From Dirofilaria immitis (taxonomy: Eukaryota; Nematoda; Chromadorea; Rhabditida; Onchocercidae), in contig JAKNDB010000098.1 of assembly GCA_024305405.1 (NCBI GenBank), positions 2,560,501 through 2,624,500 on the forward strand: 64,000 nucleotides of DNA, read 5' to 3'. Within the stretch, counting starts at the first letter, position 1. Each line of letters opens with the position of its first letter. The notes under the pieces were generated by a model, which saw only the letters and a list, made by a program, of their open reading frames with translations, did not search any database and had not been told where the DNA came from. Shown here in pieces: positions 45,586-58,439 of this stretch. Position numbers and translations under genes: made by a program.

Positions 45586-45880
45586 TTCTGAATTTAAATT
45601 TATCGATGTTTGAATTCAGAATTTTTGAAACCATAGATATCCATTGTCGAATTCAGATTAGTCTATTTTTGAATCCAAACATCGATTTTTGAATTCAGAT
45701 CTTTTGAAACCATACATATCCATTATCGAATTCAGACTAGTCGATTTTTGAATCCAAACTTATTGACTTTTGAATGACAGACTTATTATCCATTTCTAAA
45801 TTCAGATTTGTCTGCTGCTGAATCCAGACTTATCGACTTTTTTGAATTCATGCTTAGTCGTTTCTAAATCTAAACTTATC
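45586..45880. repeat. Degenerate tandem repeat built on TTTTGAAT(C/T)CA
   Basis: Blocks of about 100 bp contain GAAACCATAGATATCCATT / GAAACCATACATATCCATT, then TCGAATTCAGA and TTTTTGAATCCAAAC. Two clear full copies and weaker fragments on the right. Confidence 0.8.
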
Positions 45881-48019
45881 GACCTTTTAGACTAGCAACT
45901 TTGAAATCAGATTTATCTCAGAGATCACAATTAGCATATTTGTCAACAGTTTTTTTCCTTTTCTGATGATTCGATAAATGATCAAATACTTTTACATATA
46001 TTTGCAAATTTAATTTAATTGATCAATGATGATAAAAATGATTTGAATAATATGAATAAAAAGAAAGGTAAACGCAAGAGACGAAGATTTACTGATTTTG
46101 ATAAATGATAAAAAGATTTGCATGCTAAATTCAAATGTATTCTCCCTATCATGTCATATTGCAATTGTAGAATTGAAAATTTAGTAAATATCGGACATTT
46201 AAATGCATCCGAAAATCTTTTATCATTATTATCTATCGATAATCAATCAATAATACATCTAACATCAAATTCCTCTCTCTTTCTCAAGATGTTATCAACA
46301 ATCAATTGTACTTTAATCTTTTAGTTTCATTGACTAAAATTCATTTCATTCATTCTTCACTTCTATTCTTCAACTTTTTCGATTGTTTCATGTTATCAAA
46401 ATCATCAATTGATCATGAGTAATTTCTTGAGAGAAATTACTTTAATTGAATGATAAAATCTTTTTCACTCTTATCATTTATAACATATCTAATATTGCAA
46501 CATTTATCCATTTCTTCGAATTGCATTATTCCTAAATAATTATTCTTTCTATCATTCATTTCAATGTTTCATATGTATAAAAAGATATTGAAGGAAAAAA
46601 TATTGCCCAATCCGTTCTCGGAAAAAGATTCGAATCATTGCTTCCTGAATGATTAAAGATTCCTAGAAAAATCTAAACTTCAATATCTTATCCATAGTTT
46701 CATCGTTTTGAAATTTTATACAAATCAGGAAAAATTTGTTTAGCATATTTTTTTCAATTCGACTTAGTAATTCATTTGAAATATTTATTCATTCACCATG
46801 AAATGATATGATAGTTTGGTTGATAATCAGAAACTTTGATAGTATCAGTTTAATCTGATCAAATAAGCCTATTAATCAAAAATATGCAACAAAACAGTGA
46901 TTGCAAAATAAGGATAATCTGAATGATATCGTAATTCTTAACAATATCATGTGATAATGATTTAATCGAACTATCATATGATAATAATCGCTAATAGTAG
47001 GCTAAATTAACCGAAATCAACAAAAAAAAAATGGCGGAGCAACGATTGCAATGAAACCAATGATGATTAGATCTAAAATGATATCGGAAATAATTTTGAT
47101 AATACTCTTCCATAATATTCATCAAATATAATGTTATCATCAAAAATGCTGATAAAGCAAAGATTGATATGATATTAGAAGCATGATATTTTTCATTATC
47201 GCTCTTGTCTTTTTTTTTTTGCTTAAATTTCAATCTTGCAAAATAAAACGAAAAAAAAAAGGTGATGAAAGATTATTCGTAATATAAATGATATATTTTG
47301 ATAAATTAATATGCAAAAAAATGTGAAGATTTTAGAGATAATTTTGATGATTCATTATTGATGCTAATTTTAATTCTCGAAAACTTTAACCAAATCATAT
47401 GGGTTGTTTTAGTTTTTATTCATTCTCGAAAAAAATGATATATATAAATCAAATATTCTTCTCGTTTACTTTTTTTTTTCTTTCACGATTGTTAAAATTT
47501 TTAATTTTCTTTTTTTTTTTTCTTTCGTTTGTTATTTTGATAGCCTAAAAACAACTAGTTGTTCAGCGAGAAAAGAAGAAAACGAGAGGGAGTGCGAGAG
47601 AGAGAGAGAGAAGAGGAGGAGAGGAGGTGAAAAGAGAAAGAAGAAGGGTGGCAAGACTCTCGAGAAAATATAAAATCTCTTTATAACAATGCAAAAAAAA
47701 AAAAAAGTGCCAAAGAGGCGGATGAATGAAGTAGTTTACATAACGAGAAAAAGTTATTATATACTTGTTTGCTGAATGAAAATTATTTATTGATGAAATA
47801 TGCTCGAGAAATTATTTGTGTGTTAAATCGTATTGCTGCTACCATTTTTTTTTTTTTTTAGACACTTTTATTATTTCTTGAATAATTTTGATGCATCAAT
47901 TCGATTCAATGAATGAATTATTTTCATTTAATACATTTCGTTTTATTTTTATTTTTTTTTTACAATTTTCAAAATCATTCAAAGCATTTTCATTTGATCA
48001 TATTTATAGCTTAAATTAG

Positions 48020-48840
48020 CATTCGCATTCGTCGATGTTATTATTTATGTGATATTTTTATTGAAATCATTTGGAAATATTCATGTGATAGCTTTGATTT
48101 CTTGATATTATCATTTATATGATGTTTTTATTGAAATCATTTGGAAATATTCATGTGATAATTTTGTTATCATCATTTATATGATATTTTCATTGAAATC
48201 ATTTGGAAATATTCATGTGATATTTTTTGAAATCATATGAAAATATCATTTGATAATTTTGATTTTTTGATATTATTATTTATGTGATATTTTATTGAAA
48301 TTATCTGGAAATATTCATTTGATAATTTTGATTTCTTCATTTTATCATCCATGTGATATTTTTATTGAAATCATATGAAAATATCATTTGGTAATTTTGA
48401 TTTCTTGATATTATCATTTATGTTTATTGAAATCATTTGGCGATAGCATTTGATAATTTTGATTTTTTGATATCATCATTTATGTAATATTTTCATTGAA
48501 ATCATTTGGAAATATTCATGTGATATTTTTTGAAATCATATGAAAATATCATTTGATAGTTTTGATTTCTCGATATTATCATTTATGTAATAGTTTCGAA
48601 TCATTCGAAATATCATTTGATAATTTTAATTTCAATATATATCTATTAATATTACCAATTCATTCATAGATATTATCATTCATGTGATATTTTTAAATCA
48701 TTTAAAATATCATTGGATAATTTTAATTTCAAATTTATATCTACTGCTATTATCATTGTTTCATTTTTAGATCTTATCATTTATGCGATATTTTCAAATC
48801 ATTTAAGATAACATTTGATAAATTTAATTTAAATTATTGT
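48020..48840. repeat. Long degenerate tandem array
   Basis: About ten variants contain ATTATCATTTATGTGATATTT, GAAATCATTTGGAAATATT and CATTTGATAATTTTGATTTC. Unit length varies (roughly 60-90 bp) through internal losses, and copies become more diverged to the right. Confidence 0.88.
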
Positions 48841-49526
48841 CTATCATTTTACTCTCTCGTTTTCATTGCTCCTTTTCTTTCTCGTTTTGAATTTAAAATT
48901 TTCAATCAATTTATCAATTGCAAACTTCATTATCGTAATGATGATAGTTGTTAATTCCTTTTTTTCTTTTCACCTTCTATTTTACGTTTAAATTCAATTT
49001 TTATTTTAGAAATATATTAATTAAAATAAAAAAAAATCCGTTGAAAAAATTTAATTCATCCAATAATACTTCGTTTGATTTATCATTTTTATTCAATTTG
49101 ATCAGTTAAATACCAAACACTATATACAATCATTGATAAATACAGTAAATTGATAAAATTTAGAAATGATATGATAAAATATATGCTAATTATTATCTAT
49201 CAACAACATAATGCTACTATTTTAAATTTTATTAAATAAAATATCATTGATAGTAATTTCATTTCTCATAAAATTTAATTAATTAAAATTAAAAAATTAT
49301 TGTTTTTCTTTCTTTTCCTTTTTCGTTCTTTATTTTAGGATAAAAATGTTTCGTTTTTTTTCTTTTTATTACAAATTTAAAATTTATCATTCGTTTTTTT
49401 TCCCTTTTGTTAAATTATTTTCAAATTACATAAAAATAATTTATCATACCGATCAAAATCGTATTTCATCATTACATTGCATTATCATTTACATTTTTAT
49501 TATCAATTTCTTTTTCTTGGCCAAAA

Positions 49527-49727
49527 TGATGGTGATGATGATGGGGATGATAATGATGTTAATGATGATGATGATGATGATATGATAATGATTATGATGA
49601 TCATGGTGATATGATGATGATGATGATATGATGATGATAATGTTGATTTTAATAGTAATGATGATTATGATGATAACGATGATGATGATAACGATGATGA
49701 TGATAATGATGATGATAATGATGATGA
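49527..49727. repeat. GAT/GATAAT microsatellite-like tract
   Basis: ATGATGATGATGATATGATA-type triplets continue for about 200 bp. Because the period is three, several frames stay open on both strands without being genes. Confidence 0.93.
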
Positions 49728-50089
49728 AAGGAAAAACAAGTATCCATTTTATGGCATATACCATTTATAATTCATATATTTTTATTTTTCACGGAAGTAC
49801 AAACGGAACTTAGTGCCTAATAATTGAGAATTAAAATTGCTAAAAAAAATTATAAATGGTATAATTGGGAAAATATATCATATTTCTCTTTTTATTTGTT
49901 TTTTTTTGTTCTGAAAATAAATTCGCAATATGAATAATATCAAATTTAAAATGAGCATAATTTACCAATATATATTTAATTATAATATGTTCGTTCAATC
50001 AAATTGAAATTATAAACATCAACGAATAGTTTTATTTCGGCTTTTTAATTTTTAAAGTAAAAAACTTTTTTTTTGTAATTAAAAACAAA

Positions 50090-50345
50090 AAATAAAATGG
50101 CTTATCTTTAAAACTTAAATAATTCTTGACATTTCATAATTTCTTTTTTCTGTTTTTTTTTCCTTTAAATCATTATTTAATGCGAAATAATTCAAATATC
50201 ATTATTATTTCTCGAATATTCAAATATGTAATGAAAAAAAAAAAAAAAAAAACAAAAGTATAACCTCTCATCTTTAAGACTTAAATAATTCTTGACATTT
50301 TATAATTTCTTTCTTTCTTTTTTTTTTTCCTTTAAATCATTATTT
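50090..50345. repeat. Direct repeat of about 85 bp, two copies
   Basis: ACTTAAATAATTCTTGACATTT then TATAATTTCTTTC-type sequence and CCTTTAAATCATTATTT occurs at about 50100-50180 and about 50265-50345. Confidence 0.85.
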
Positions 50346-50574
50346 GCTAATTAATAGGAATAAATCAAAATTTTATTATTTCTCGAATTATTCTAAGTAT
50401 GATTAAATAGCAAGTACTAATTCTTGACTCGAATATAAATTAACCAATAAGCGAGTAATTACCGAATTGAATTTTATTTTTTTTTTTTTTAGTTAATAAC
50501 ATTTTTTCATTAGTTGAAGATGAAATGAAATAAATTTAAATTTGTGATAATTACTCTCTTATTTTTCTTTTTTA

Positions 50575-50830
50575 ATTTATACAAGAATAGTAATAAGAAA
50601 ATGATAAGTTAGAAAGATATCAATATATTTTTTTCTTATCAATAAGCTTAATAGAATAGAGATAAATGATAATGATGTTAGACTTCTTTTGATCGTTCTT
50701 TTTAATTTGTAATAATAGCAAGAATCAATATAAGAAAATGATAAGTTAGAAAGATATCAATATGCTTTTTTTTTTTTTTTTATCAATAAGCTTAATAAAA
50801 TATAAAAGATAAAAGATAATAGTGCTAGAC
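50575..50830. repeat. Direct repeat of about 120 bp, two copies
   Basis: AAGAAAATGATAAGTTAGAA with AGATATCAATAT, TTATCAATAAGCTTAATA and a TAGACTT-TTTTGATC end is present twice (from about 50585 and 50712), differing mainly in homopolymer length. Confidence 0.88.
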
Positions 50831-52363
50831 TTTTTTTTGATCTTTTAGTTCTTTTCTTCTTTTGGCTCTTTTTGCTCTTTGCATATATCATAAAATAATC
50901 ATTTATAATTAGTCGAAATTCTTCGAAAATAGATTTTTGGCTAGAAGGATTAATAACAAAAAAAAAAGAAGAAAACGGATGTAATTAATCTTTTACATCC
51001 AATCTCTTTTGATTTTCATTTTTCATATTGCTATTTTATTATTATTATTATTATTACTGTTGTTGTTTATTTTATTATTATTATTGTTATTGTTGTTGTT
51101 TATTTTATTATTATTGTCATTGTTTTCTTTTAGATTATTATTTCGATTTAAATAGGATGATAATATTTTATGTATATTTTATACTAATACTTATTTTATA
51201 TATCAAAACCTATATCGCTATATCGTTTTTAAGTTGCTTAATTAATTAATTAATCAAATTTTTTTGTAGAATTACTTGGATTATACAAAATCGAGAATAT
51301 TTCAACAAAATAAAACTATGAAAATTCTTTTCTGGTATATCTTTAATTTTAAATTTTTTCATTCCTTTTTTTACACATAAATTTAAATGAATAATTTATT
51401 CTTAATTATTTATCAAATAGCATAAATTTATCAGTTACTATCTAATAAGCTATATGTTGATTCAAAATTTTTTTTTTTTATCACTACAAATCATTGTTTT
51501 GCAAAATTTCATCATTTATAGAATTATCAAATTTTTGTCTTATCAGCTAATCAAGAATAGCTCATTGTTGATTAAATTTAATAGAAGGATAAAAAGAAAA
51601 ATAATTAAATAAATTATTTTATCACATATAGATAACAATTTCATTTATCAATATTGCTCCCAGAAAATCAGGAAAAAAATGGATTCGATACAGAAAATAG
51701 GTTAAATTAAAGGAAAAAGATTTTTTGTAATTATAAATTTAAATATGGAATTTGATTTCCAATAAATTATTTCCGTTTTTTTCATTCAATTATTCGATTA
51801 ATCGTTTTTTTGATAAATAAAAATAGAATGGATGTTTTTTTTTGCTCAGATCATTGTGAAAGAAAAAAAATCTTTTATCATTTTTTTAGCCATAATAATT
51901 GGAAATAATAATTAAATTTAATTACATCATCAAAAATTATTTTTAAAATTTCTAATTTTTACAACGATGCATAAAACACATTTTAGGAATTTAAAATTAT
52001 TCCATTAAAATTAATACATCTCTCTTATCATATCATATGTATAACACCGTTTATCAAATTTTTGCTTCGCTAAAGTCATCAAAAAAAAATAGGAACAAAG
52101 AGAGAGAGAAAACAAAGCAATTGTTTTTAGTATTAATTTTATTGAAACTTTAAATGCAAATTTCAGGTTATAAATTAAATATCTGGTAAGCCATTTCCTA
52201 TATTTAAATTTTATTACAAAAAAAAGCAATTAAATATTGCATTTGTCTACTAAGAATTTCATTTGCCGATATAATGAGTGAGAAATGATAGAAAATTTTT
52301 ACAACATATATAATCAATTATCATTATTAAATATCACCGATTATCAGTATTAGTTAATCATTT

Positions 52364-54326
52364 ATATATATATTAAGTTTCGTATTGCTTGCGATAGCAG
52401 CATTGCGAGCAAGCGTCATAAATCGACACAACAAACGTTTTGCCGGATTCAGTGTTGCTGGAATTGGTGGAACTGCCGGATGTGTTGTTGTTGTATGATT
52501 TTTTTTTTGAAAATATTTAAGAGATTTTCTTTTTTTTTCATAATGAATAGCATAAAATGACACGGTATTCAAGAAATAGAAATACAGTATCTTTCAGATA
52601 CTATATTTAAAGTACCATATTTAGAAAAGTACAGCAGTTAAAAATACTGTACTTAGAAAAAAGTATTGCAATGATAAAAAGTTATTAGAATTGAAAAAGG
52701 AAAAAAAGGTGAGAGGGGGATAGAAATAAAATAAATCGAGGCATTTACTATCCAATGAATATTATACGGTCGAGAGTTATTTTGAAAAATTGCATTTTCT
52801 GGGGAAAAAAAAGAATTCATAAATTTTTATAGGATAATAAACTTTTTGCGAACAGCTTCTATCTTCGTGATCTAACAACCGAAGAGCAAAGAGAACTTGC
52901 ACAATATGTTGAAGATTCAAATCAATACAAAGAAGTAAGATATATACATATATATGAATATATTTGAAGATTTTTTTTTTAAAATATCACTAATACAAGG
53001 GTGATATTTTTAACTATTATTTCGATAATTTATCTAATCTATTGATTTTCCTGCTATTATCAATTAAGCATTAATGTTTAATTCAACATTTAATATTCAT
53101 TCAATGCATTCAAATGTATTAATTATCATTCAACCTTTTTGTAATTTAGAATTTTATTATGAAATTTAAAGTTATTATGAAATTCCAAATTTTATTATGA
53201 AATTTAAAGTTATTATGAAATTCCAAATTTTATTATGAAATTTAAAATTATTATGAAACTTAAAATTATTATGAAACTTAAAGCTAAAAAAATATTTTAG
53301 AATCGGTGAAGATTTGATTAGCCGCTTAGAATCAAACAAAAATAAGTAATCAAAATAACACTTAGCTTAGCTATGTTTCGATTTAAAAATTGTTTTTTTT
53401 TTTAAACTCAACTTGCTACATTTATTAATCATTCATAATAACAACAAAAAATACGAGTAAAAAATTTATTTTAAAAATTTAGAAATTTATAACAAAAAAA
53501 ACAAAAAAATTTTTTTTTTTAATAGGAAGTAAAGACATCATTGGAAGAAAGACGTAAAGGATGGCAATTAGCACGACATGGTGAGAAGGATGCTAAAGTT
53601 TTATCATCATTAGCAGAAAAGAAATTCCCAAAACCACCAAAAAACCATCATTCTGCTCAGCTGGTGATACGACACAATACTATTTTGATGGTTGTATGGT
53701 TCAGGTTAATTTTTATTTTCATTTTTTTTCTTTGATACTTATCAAATTTTTAAAAATTATCGATCATTTAAAAAATTTAAACTACTAATTTTTGTAGGCA
53801 TAGCTGAAATAAAATTTAAAATAATTAACAGTGATATTTTAGAATAATAAAATATATGTGGGACGAATGTATGTACGTGATTTAACATCCGATGAAATAA
53901 ATCAACTGAAAACATTTGATGCTAAAATGACAGCATATCAGAAATATTTGTCATCGTCCATTCAACAGGTATAAATAAAATAATATGCTATTTTGAAATT
54001 TAAATTAAATTAAAAAAAAAAGGATGAGAAAAAATCTCTAAATCTAATTTTTATGATTTATTTACTTTTTTTTTTTTTATTTGAGAAATTTTAAAATTAT
54101 CATTTTAAAAAGTTCGAAATATTTGTATTCGATCACTTATTTCCTTTTTGTTTATTTTCAGCAAGTTGATAGCTTATTTGGTGATAAATCAAATCTATTC
54201 AATTTATTCACTGATACACGTCATGAAACATCATCACAACCATCCGATGCTACAACAATCTCGACAACAACTCAAGCTCCAGTTGAACCACCCGAAACAC
54301 CACATTTCTGTATTGCAATTTATTAA
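52364..54326 (+). CDS. Aspin: pepsin inhibitor-3 family, Ov33/Bm33-like secreted protein
   Basis: Aspins are secreted nematode inhibitors of aspartic proteases. Exons: to 52492, 52833-52934, 53526-53704, 53843-53968, 54162-54326 (TAA). A hydrophobic leader ([15 protein letters not shown]) is followed by INRHNKR and [19 protein letters not shown]. Two pepsin-inhibitor-3 domains repeat the pattern: [18 protein letters not shown]... and, after the FCSAGD and DGCM segments, [19 protein letters not shown] Thr/Ser/Pro-rich tail ends in PHFCIAIY. Two defects: a one-base frame break in the A6 run at 53639-53644, whose repair also restores exon phase; and no in-frame ATG between the stop at 52355 and the leader, where codons read ATA-TAT in a TA run. 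So either a first exon is missing or the start has been lost. The match to the Onchocerca 33-kDa antigen is from memory and was not searched. Confidence 0.85.
53150..53285. repeat. Tandem repeat in aspin intron
   Basis: TTATTATGAAATTTAAAG and TTATTATGAAATTCCAAATT alternate, then shorten to TTATTATGAAACTTAAA units (about 17-19 bp). Confidence 0.88.
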
Positions 54327-55709
54327 ACAAACAAAAAAAAAGAAATAATTTTGAAATGAATTTAATTGAATTTTTATATTATAAATGTTTATTTTGTTAA
54401 ATTATTTTCGTTTAATCAATCCATTCATACAATCAATTATTCGTGCATTATTTTAGTAAAACAAAAAAACAAAACAAAAAATAAAATTATCTTCTTTTAT
54501 TTCATAAAATTTATATTTTCATCTGATAAAAATAAGTAAAAATTTTACATTCGAAATGATAATTCACATTCAACTAAAAAAAAAAAAAAAAACCTTTTTT
54601 TTTTCGTTTGCTTAACATAAAAAAATTTATATTATATCAATTACATTTTATTATCATTAAATATACATAAATATATATTTTTTTTAATAATTATTTGACT
54701 CTCATTAAATTCGTTGTAAAATATAATAAATGTTATACAAATTGTCTTTTTTCTTTCTCTCTCTCTCTTCTTCATTTTATTGATAGTATTATTCATAAAA
54801 AAGAAGAGATGAACAATTAACACAAACACAAATGACGTCAAACATTTATATTAGCATTTTATCGATATAAGTAAACAATTTTTTTGACATAAAAGAATAG
54901 CTCTAACAAAGCATCTATCAATGTTAAATCAATATTGAAGATTATTTTAAAAGCATTTTGATCAAATATTTGCCGTGCAGTAATTTTATTTTCAAAGTTA
55001 GAAAAAAGGCTGTTGAGGGAAGGAAAAAAAAGAAAAACAAAATAATCGATTTGAAATGAAATACTCAAATACCTGCTTCTTAAAAGAAATTTTCTTTCTT
55101 TCCAGTGAAAAAATCATTTAAAAAATTAAAGCAAAATTATGCTTAAGTTTTAATTGCAAACAAAAAAAAAACGGAAGAAATTGATTTGACATAGCGCAAC
55201 TATGCAAATTAACGGTATACTAATGAAGAAATGTGGAACACTATGAAAATTAGCAATCCTTGACAGTGCTGGAATCAAATTTAATTTAATATCTGTCAAA
55301 TTCATTTTTTCATCATCAACAAAAAATTAAATTAAAGAATTATTAATTTTAAAATCGATTTATATAATTCATAATTAATTTTATCCTGAAAGATATACAA
55401 TTTGCGAATTTCATTCATTTGATAATAAGTTTTTTTTTGAAGAAACTTTTTGTCCAAACTTCTGCAATTGAGTAAATATTTTTGAATTTGTTGAAAATTT
55501 TTGTACAATGAATCATAAACGGAATTTAGTGATATTTCAATCAAAACATATGAGAATGATGTTAGACTTCTCGAACTTTGATTTTGCTGAATTTTATTCA
55601 TCAAATGTTATTTTAAAATTTGCGTCGAGAAATACTTCATTGCAACGACTTCAATCAATACCGCTACCCGACACGGTAAGTACCGAACAGATCAACTAGC
55701 TCTCAAAAC
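54327..55709. other. Aspin 3' flank and AT-rich spacer
   Basis: It contains AATAAA at about 54480 for aspin, a CT tract near 54755, and no supported gene. A 192-bp open frame on the plus strand (55508-55699), with a strong GGTAAGT donor at its end, could be an isolated exon, but it has no recognisable similarity. Confidence 0.5.
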
Positions 55710-56101
55710 TGTACGGCAACACATCGACACACCAAACCGCATGAAAACTTGCGACAATCTACCACCTCCATGCATCAGCGACGTCGACTTCCTCTGCCGA
55801 ACCTATGCTACCGCATCATGAATGTCATCGACATCTAAGCGAGCCCACGAGGTCACCCCGCCAAGCTTCAGCCACGCCACATCGCGCAATCACGCGCTAT
55901 ATCGGCCCGCCAGAGCGGACCAACTGGACAAAATATGAATCATGCTTACCCTAAGATCGCCGGCTGTCCTTCACCGTAGAATGGTATAAATTTTATGCAA
56001 GTTGTATTGAGTGGTTCATATAATTCAGTTCATGTTATCGTTATCTTTTTTCTCTTCCACATACTGTTTTTTTGTTTCTTTTCTGCTCTGTTAATTGTAC
56101 A
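55710..56101. mobile_element. Solo LTR candidate (GC-rich island)
   Basis: A 392-bp segment begins TGTACGGCAACAC and ends AATTGTACA, so it has TG...CA ends within a short TGTAC/GTACA inverted repeat. Its first 270 bases are far more GC-rich than anything else in the window (for example GGCCCGCCAGAGCGGACC). They are followed by a TATA-like GTATAAATTTTATG and a T-rich right part, an LTR-like order. I see no exact target-site duplication and no internal retroelement ORF. It may be foreign or mobile sequence of another kind. Confidence 0.45.
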
Positions 56102-56219
56102 GAAAAAATTTTCGGAATGAAATTTAAATATAATATAGCATGAAATGTCAAATGAACAATATGGAATTTTTTATAAATGATTTTTTTATGATATATGTAT
56201 CTATACGAAATATTTATTT

Positions 56220-56260
56220 TTCATACCTATACACGTAAGTTTTACGTGTATAGGTATGAA
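56220..56260. repeat. Perfect 19-bp inverted repeat with 3-nt loop
   Basis: The left arm TTCATACCTATACACGTAA (56220-56238) and its exact reverse complement (56242-56260) surround the loop GTT. Confidence 0.95.
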
Positions 56261-56500
56261 GTATGAACGTGTGTTTTTACGCGTTAAAAATGAATCGCTT
56301 TCAACAAATATATTATAATTCTTTATTACTTACACGATGTACAGTTATTTTTAATTCAACTTAAACCGCTATCAATCAATTAATTAATTATTTAATTAAA
56401 TTTACTATTAAATGAATGGATGAGCAAAGCGATAAATTGTATGAATTAGAAAAAAGATTTGTTATAATTTTAATTTTCTGCACAAATTTTTATAAATTAC

Positions 56501-56945
56501 TTATATTCATTTTATAATTTCATTGAATAAAACTAAAAGGCATTACATTGCTATAATTGAAACAATCAAAAATGAATGCAACACGTACGTATGTATATAC
56601 GTGATTTATATTCATTTTATAATTTCATTGAATAAAACTAAAGGCATTACATTGCTATAATTGAAACAATCAAAAATGAATGCAACACGTACGTATGTAT
56701 ATACGTGATTTATATTCATTTTATAATTTCATTGAATAAAACTAAAAGGCATTACATTGCTATAATTGAAACAATCAAAAATGAATGCAACACGTACGTA
56801 TGTATATACGTGATTTATATTCATTTTATAATTTCATTGAATAAAACTAAAAGGCATTACATTGCTATAATTGAAGCAATCGGAAAATTGAAACAGTCAG
56901 AAATGAATGTAGCATGTACGTACGTGTACGTAACTTTTTATCACT
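56501..56945. repeat. 105-bp tandem repeat, 4 copies
   Basis: Units starting at about 56501, 56606, 56710 and 56815 run from TTATATTCATTTTATAATTT through GGCATTACATTGCTATAATT to ACACGTACGTATGTATATAC. The first three are nearly identical; the fourth has an insertion and ends GTACGTACGTGTACGTAAC. Confidence 0.95.
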
Positions 56946-57229
56946 AATAAAAAATATGCACGAAACACGTCAAATATCGAAGGGAAATTTGAAACATAAC
57001 AAAATACTTTTCAATCAATCCATTTAACAATTTTTTATGCATAATTTATTCAATCTACGGTATCAATTGATAATGCTAAAAAATGTTGCATTTCTATGAG
57101 CAAAATTAAATGTGACACGCACGTGTACGTAAAATATTCGTGTATCGGGTACGTGTACGTGAAGTGTCAGGCACCAAAATATTCATAATACACGTGATTA
57201 ATTTGTACACTTAGATTAGAAATATAATT

Positions 57230-57545
57230 TGAAACGCAATTTCGAAACAATTTCAGATGCAATTCCATTGATTGATTGAAGAAATTCCGGAAACAAGTCA
57301 AATTTCCAAACAATTTCAGACATAATCCGATTTACGAAACAATTTTAGACGCTAATCGGATTTCCGAAAAATTTCAGACGCCTTTGGAATTCCGAAATAA
57401 TTTTAGACGCAATTCGAATTTCGAAATGATGTCAGATGCATTGCGAATTTCGAAGCAATTTGAGATGCTATTGGAATTTCGAAACAATTTCAGATGCATT
57501 GCGAGTTTCGTAACAATTTTAGACGCAATTGTGAAATACGTCACA
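57230..57545. repeat. 29-bp minisatellite, about 10 copies
   Basis: The unit is close to GA(C/T)GCAATTCGAATTTCGAAA followed by CAATTTCA. Copies differ at several sites. The open frame across it is a by-product: 29 bp is not a codon multiple, so the translated pattern only repeats every three units. Confidence 0.9.
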
Positions 57546-58439
57546 ATAAATTTAAAATTTTATCAATCACAAAAATAGCAAAAATATGAAACATTTTGTG
57601 GAAATAACAATTGAATCTTTCCGTCTTTGATTGCTTCTTTTTTTTCAACAGAAATTTTCTCTTTCGCGCAGTTCTTCATTTATTAGTTGACTTCTGATAG
57701 TGGCAAATGGATTCATTCATATTTATGGTGGGATTTTTCTGTATCTTTGATCATTCTTGAAATATTAGTTAACTTATGATAACGCTGAATAATTTGTTTG
57801 GTCTACTTGAAACGTTCAAAACGCTTTAAACTACAAATATTTTTGATGAAGCGATAATTGATTTAATAGAATCATCTTTCATTATGCGCTACTGAATTGA
57901 TATCATATAAACAGAATGACTTAAAATGATAATTTCCCTAATTTCAATGAAATAAATATCTGATAAAAACAAAATTTAAATGATAAATGTAAGAAAAAAA
58001 AATATTTCTATCACCAAAACGTGTAATTTGAATATAATAAACGAAATTCGATGAGAAAAAAAGCATAATTGATCAAACTAGGTTTGAATAATAGAAATAT
58101 CATTCCGTATTATCAATATGTTTTATCATTATGATTATGAGCTAAGAAAAAAATAAACTCGAGATATTTTATCAAAATTCTTGTACCAAAATAAAAAAAT
58201 ATTTATAATATTTAAATAATAATGAAATATAAAATAAAATATAAATACAAAAGATATATATATATATATATATATATATGGTTATTTGATATTAATTTAA
58301 TTAAAATTTGAAATTAAATTTAAAAAATTATAAAATTATATGTAAAAATACAATTAACATTTCATCTACTATATGCAATTTGGAAAATACGAAATCAAAA
58401 TAGGAAATGATTACGAATACTTGAAAAACGATAAAAATT

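Larger units (their letters stand above)
42093..52357. other. Gene-poor 10-kb region, BRAP to aspin
   Basis: No coding region is supported. It is dominated by homopolymers, CT and GA tracts (about 43890-43975 and 47585-47645), a TTG/TTA tract, and several degenerate tandem repeats listed separately. The BRAP 3' end is near its left side; an AATAAA occurs at 43204. Open frames here are low-complexity (poly-Cys/Tyr, poly-Met/Ile) and I do not regard them as genes. Confidence 0.7.

Noticed and set aside
45480..45692. Open frame rich in Cys and Tyr.
   Set aside because: It is a translation of a TTG/TTA triplet tract read as TGT/TAT and has no splice or homology support.
49489..49813. Overlapping Met- or Ile-rich open frames on both strands.
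   Set aside because: These are by-products of the GAT triplet tract.
55508..55699. Open frame ending at a perfect GGTAAGT donor, considered as a first exon.
   Set aside because: There is no downstream exon and no recognisable protein, and the next 400 bp look like an inserted element; left as a note in the flank entry.
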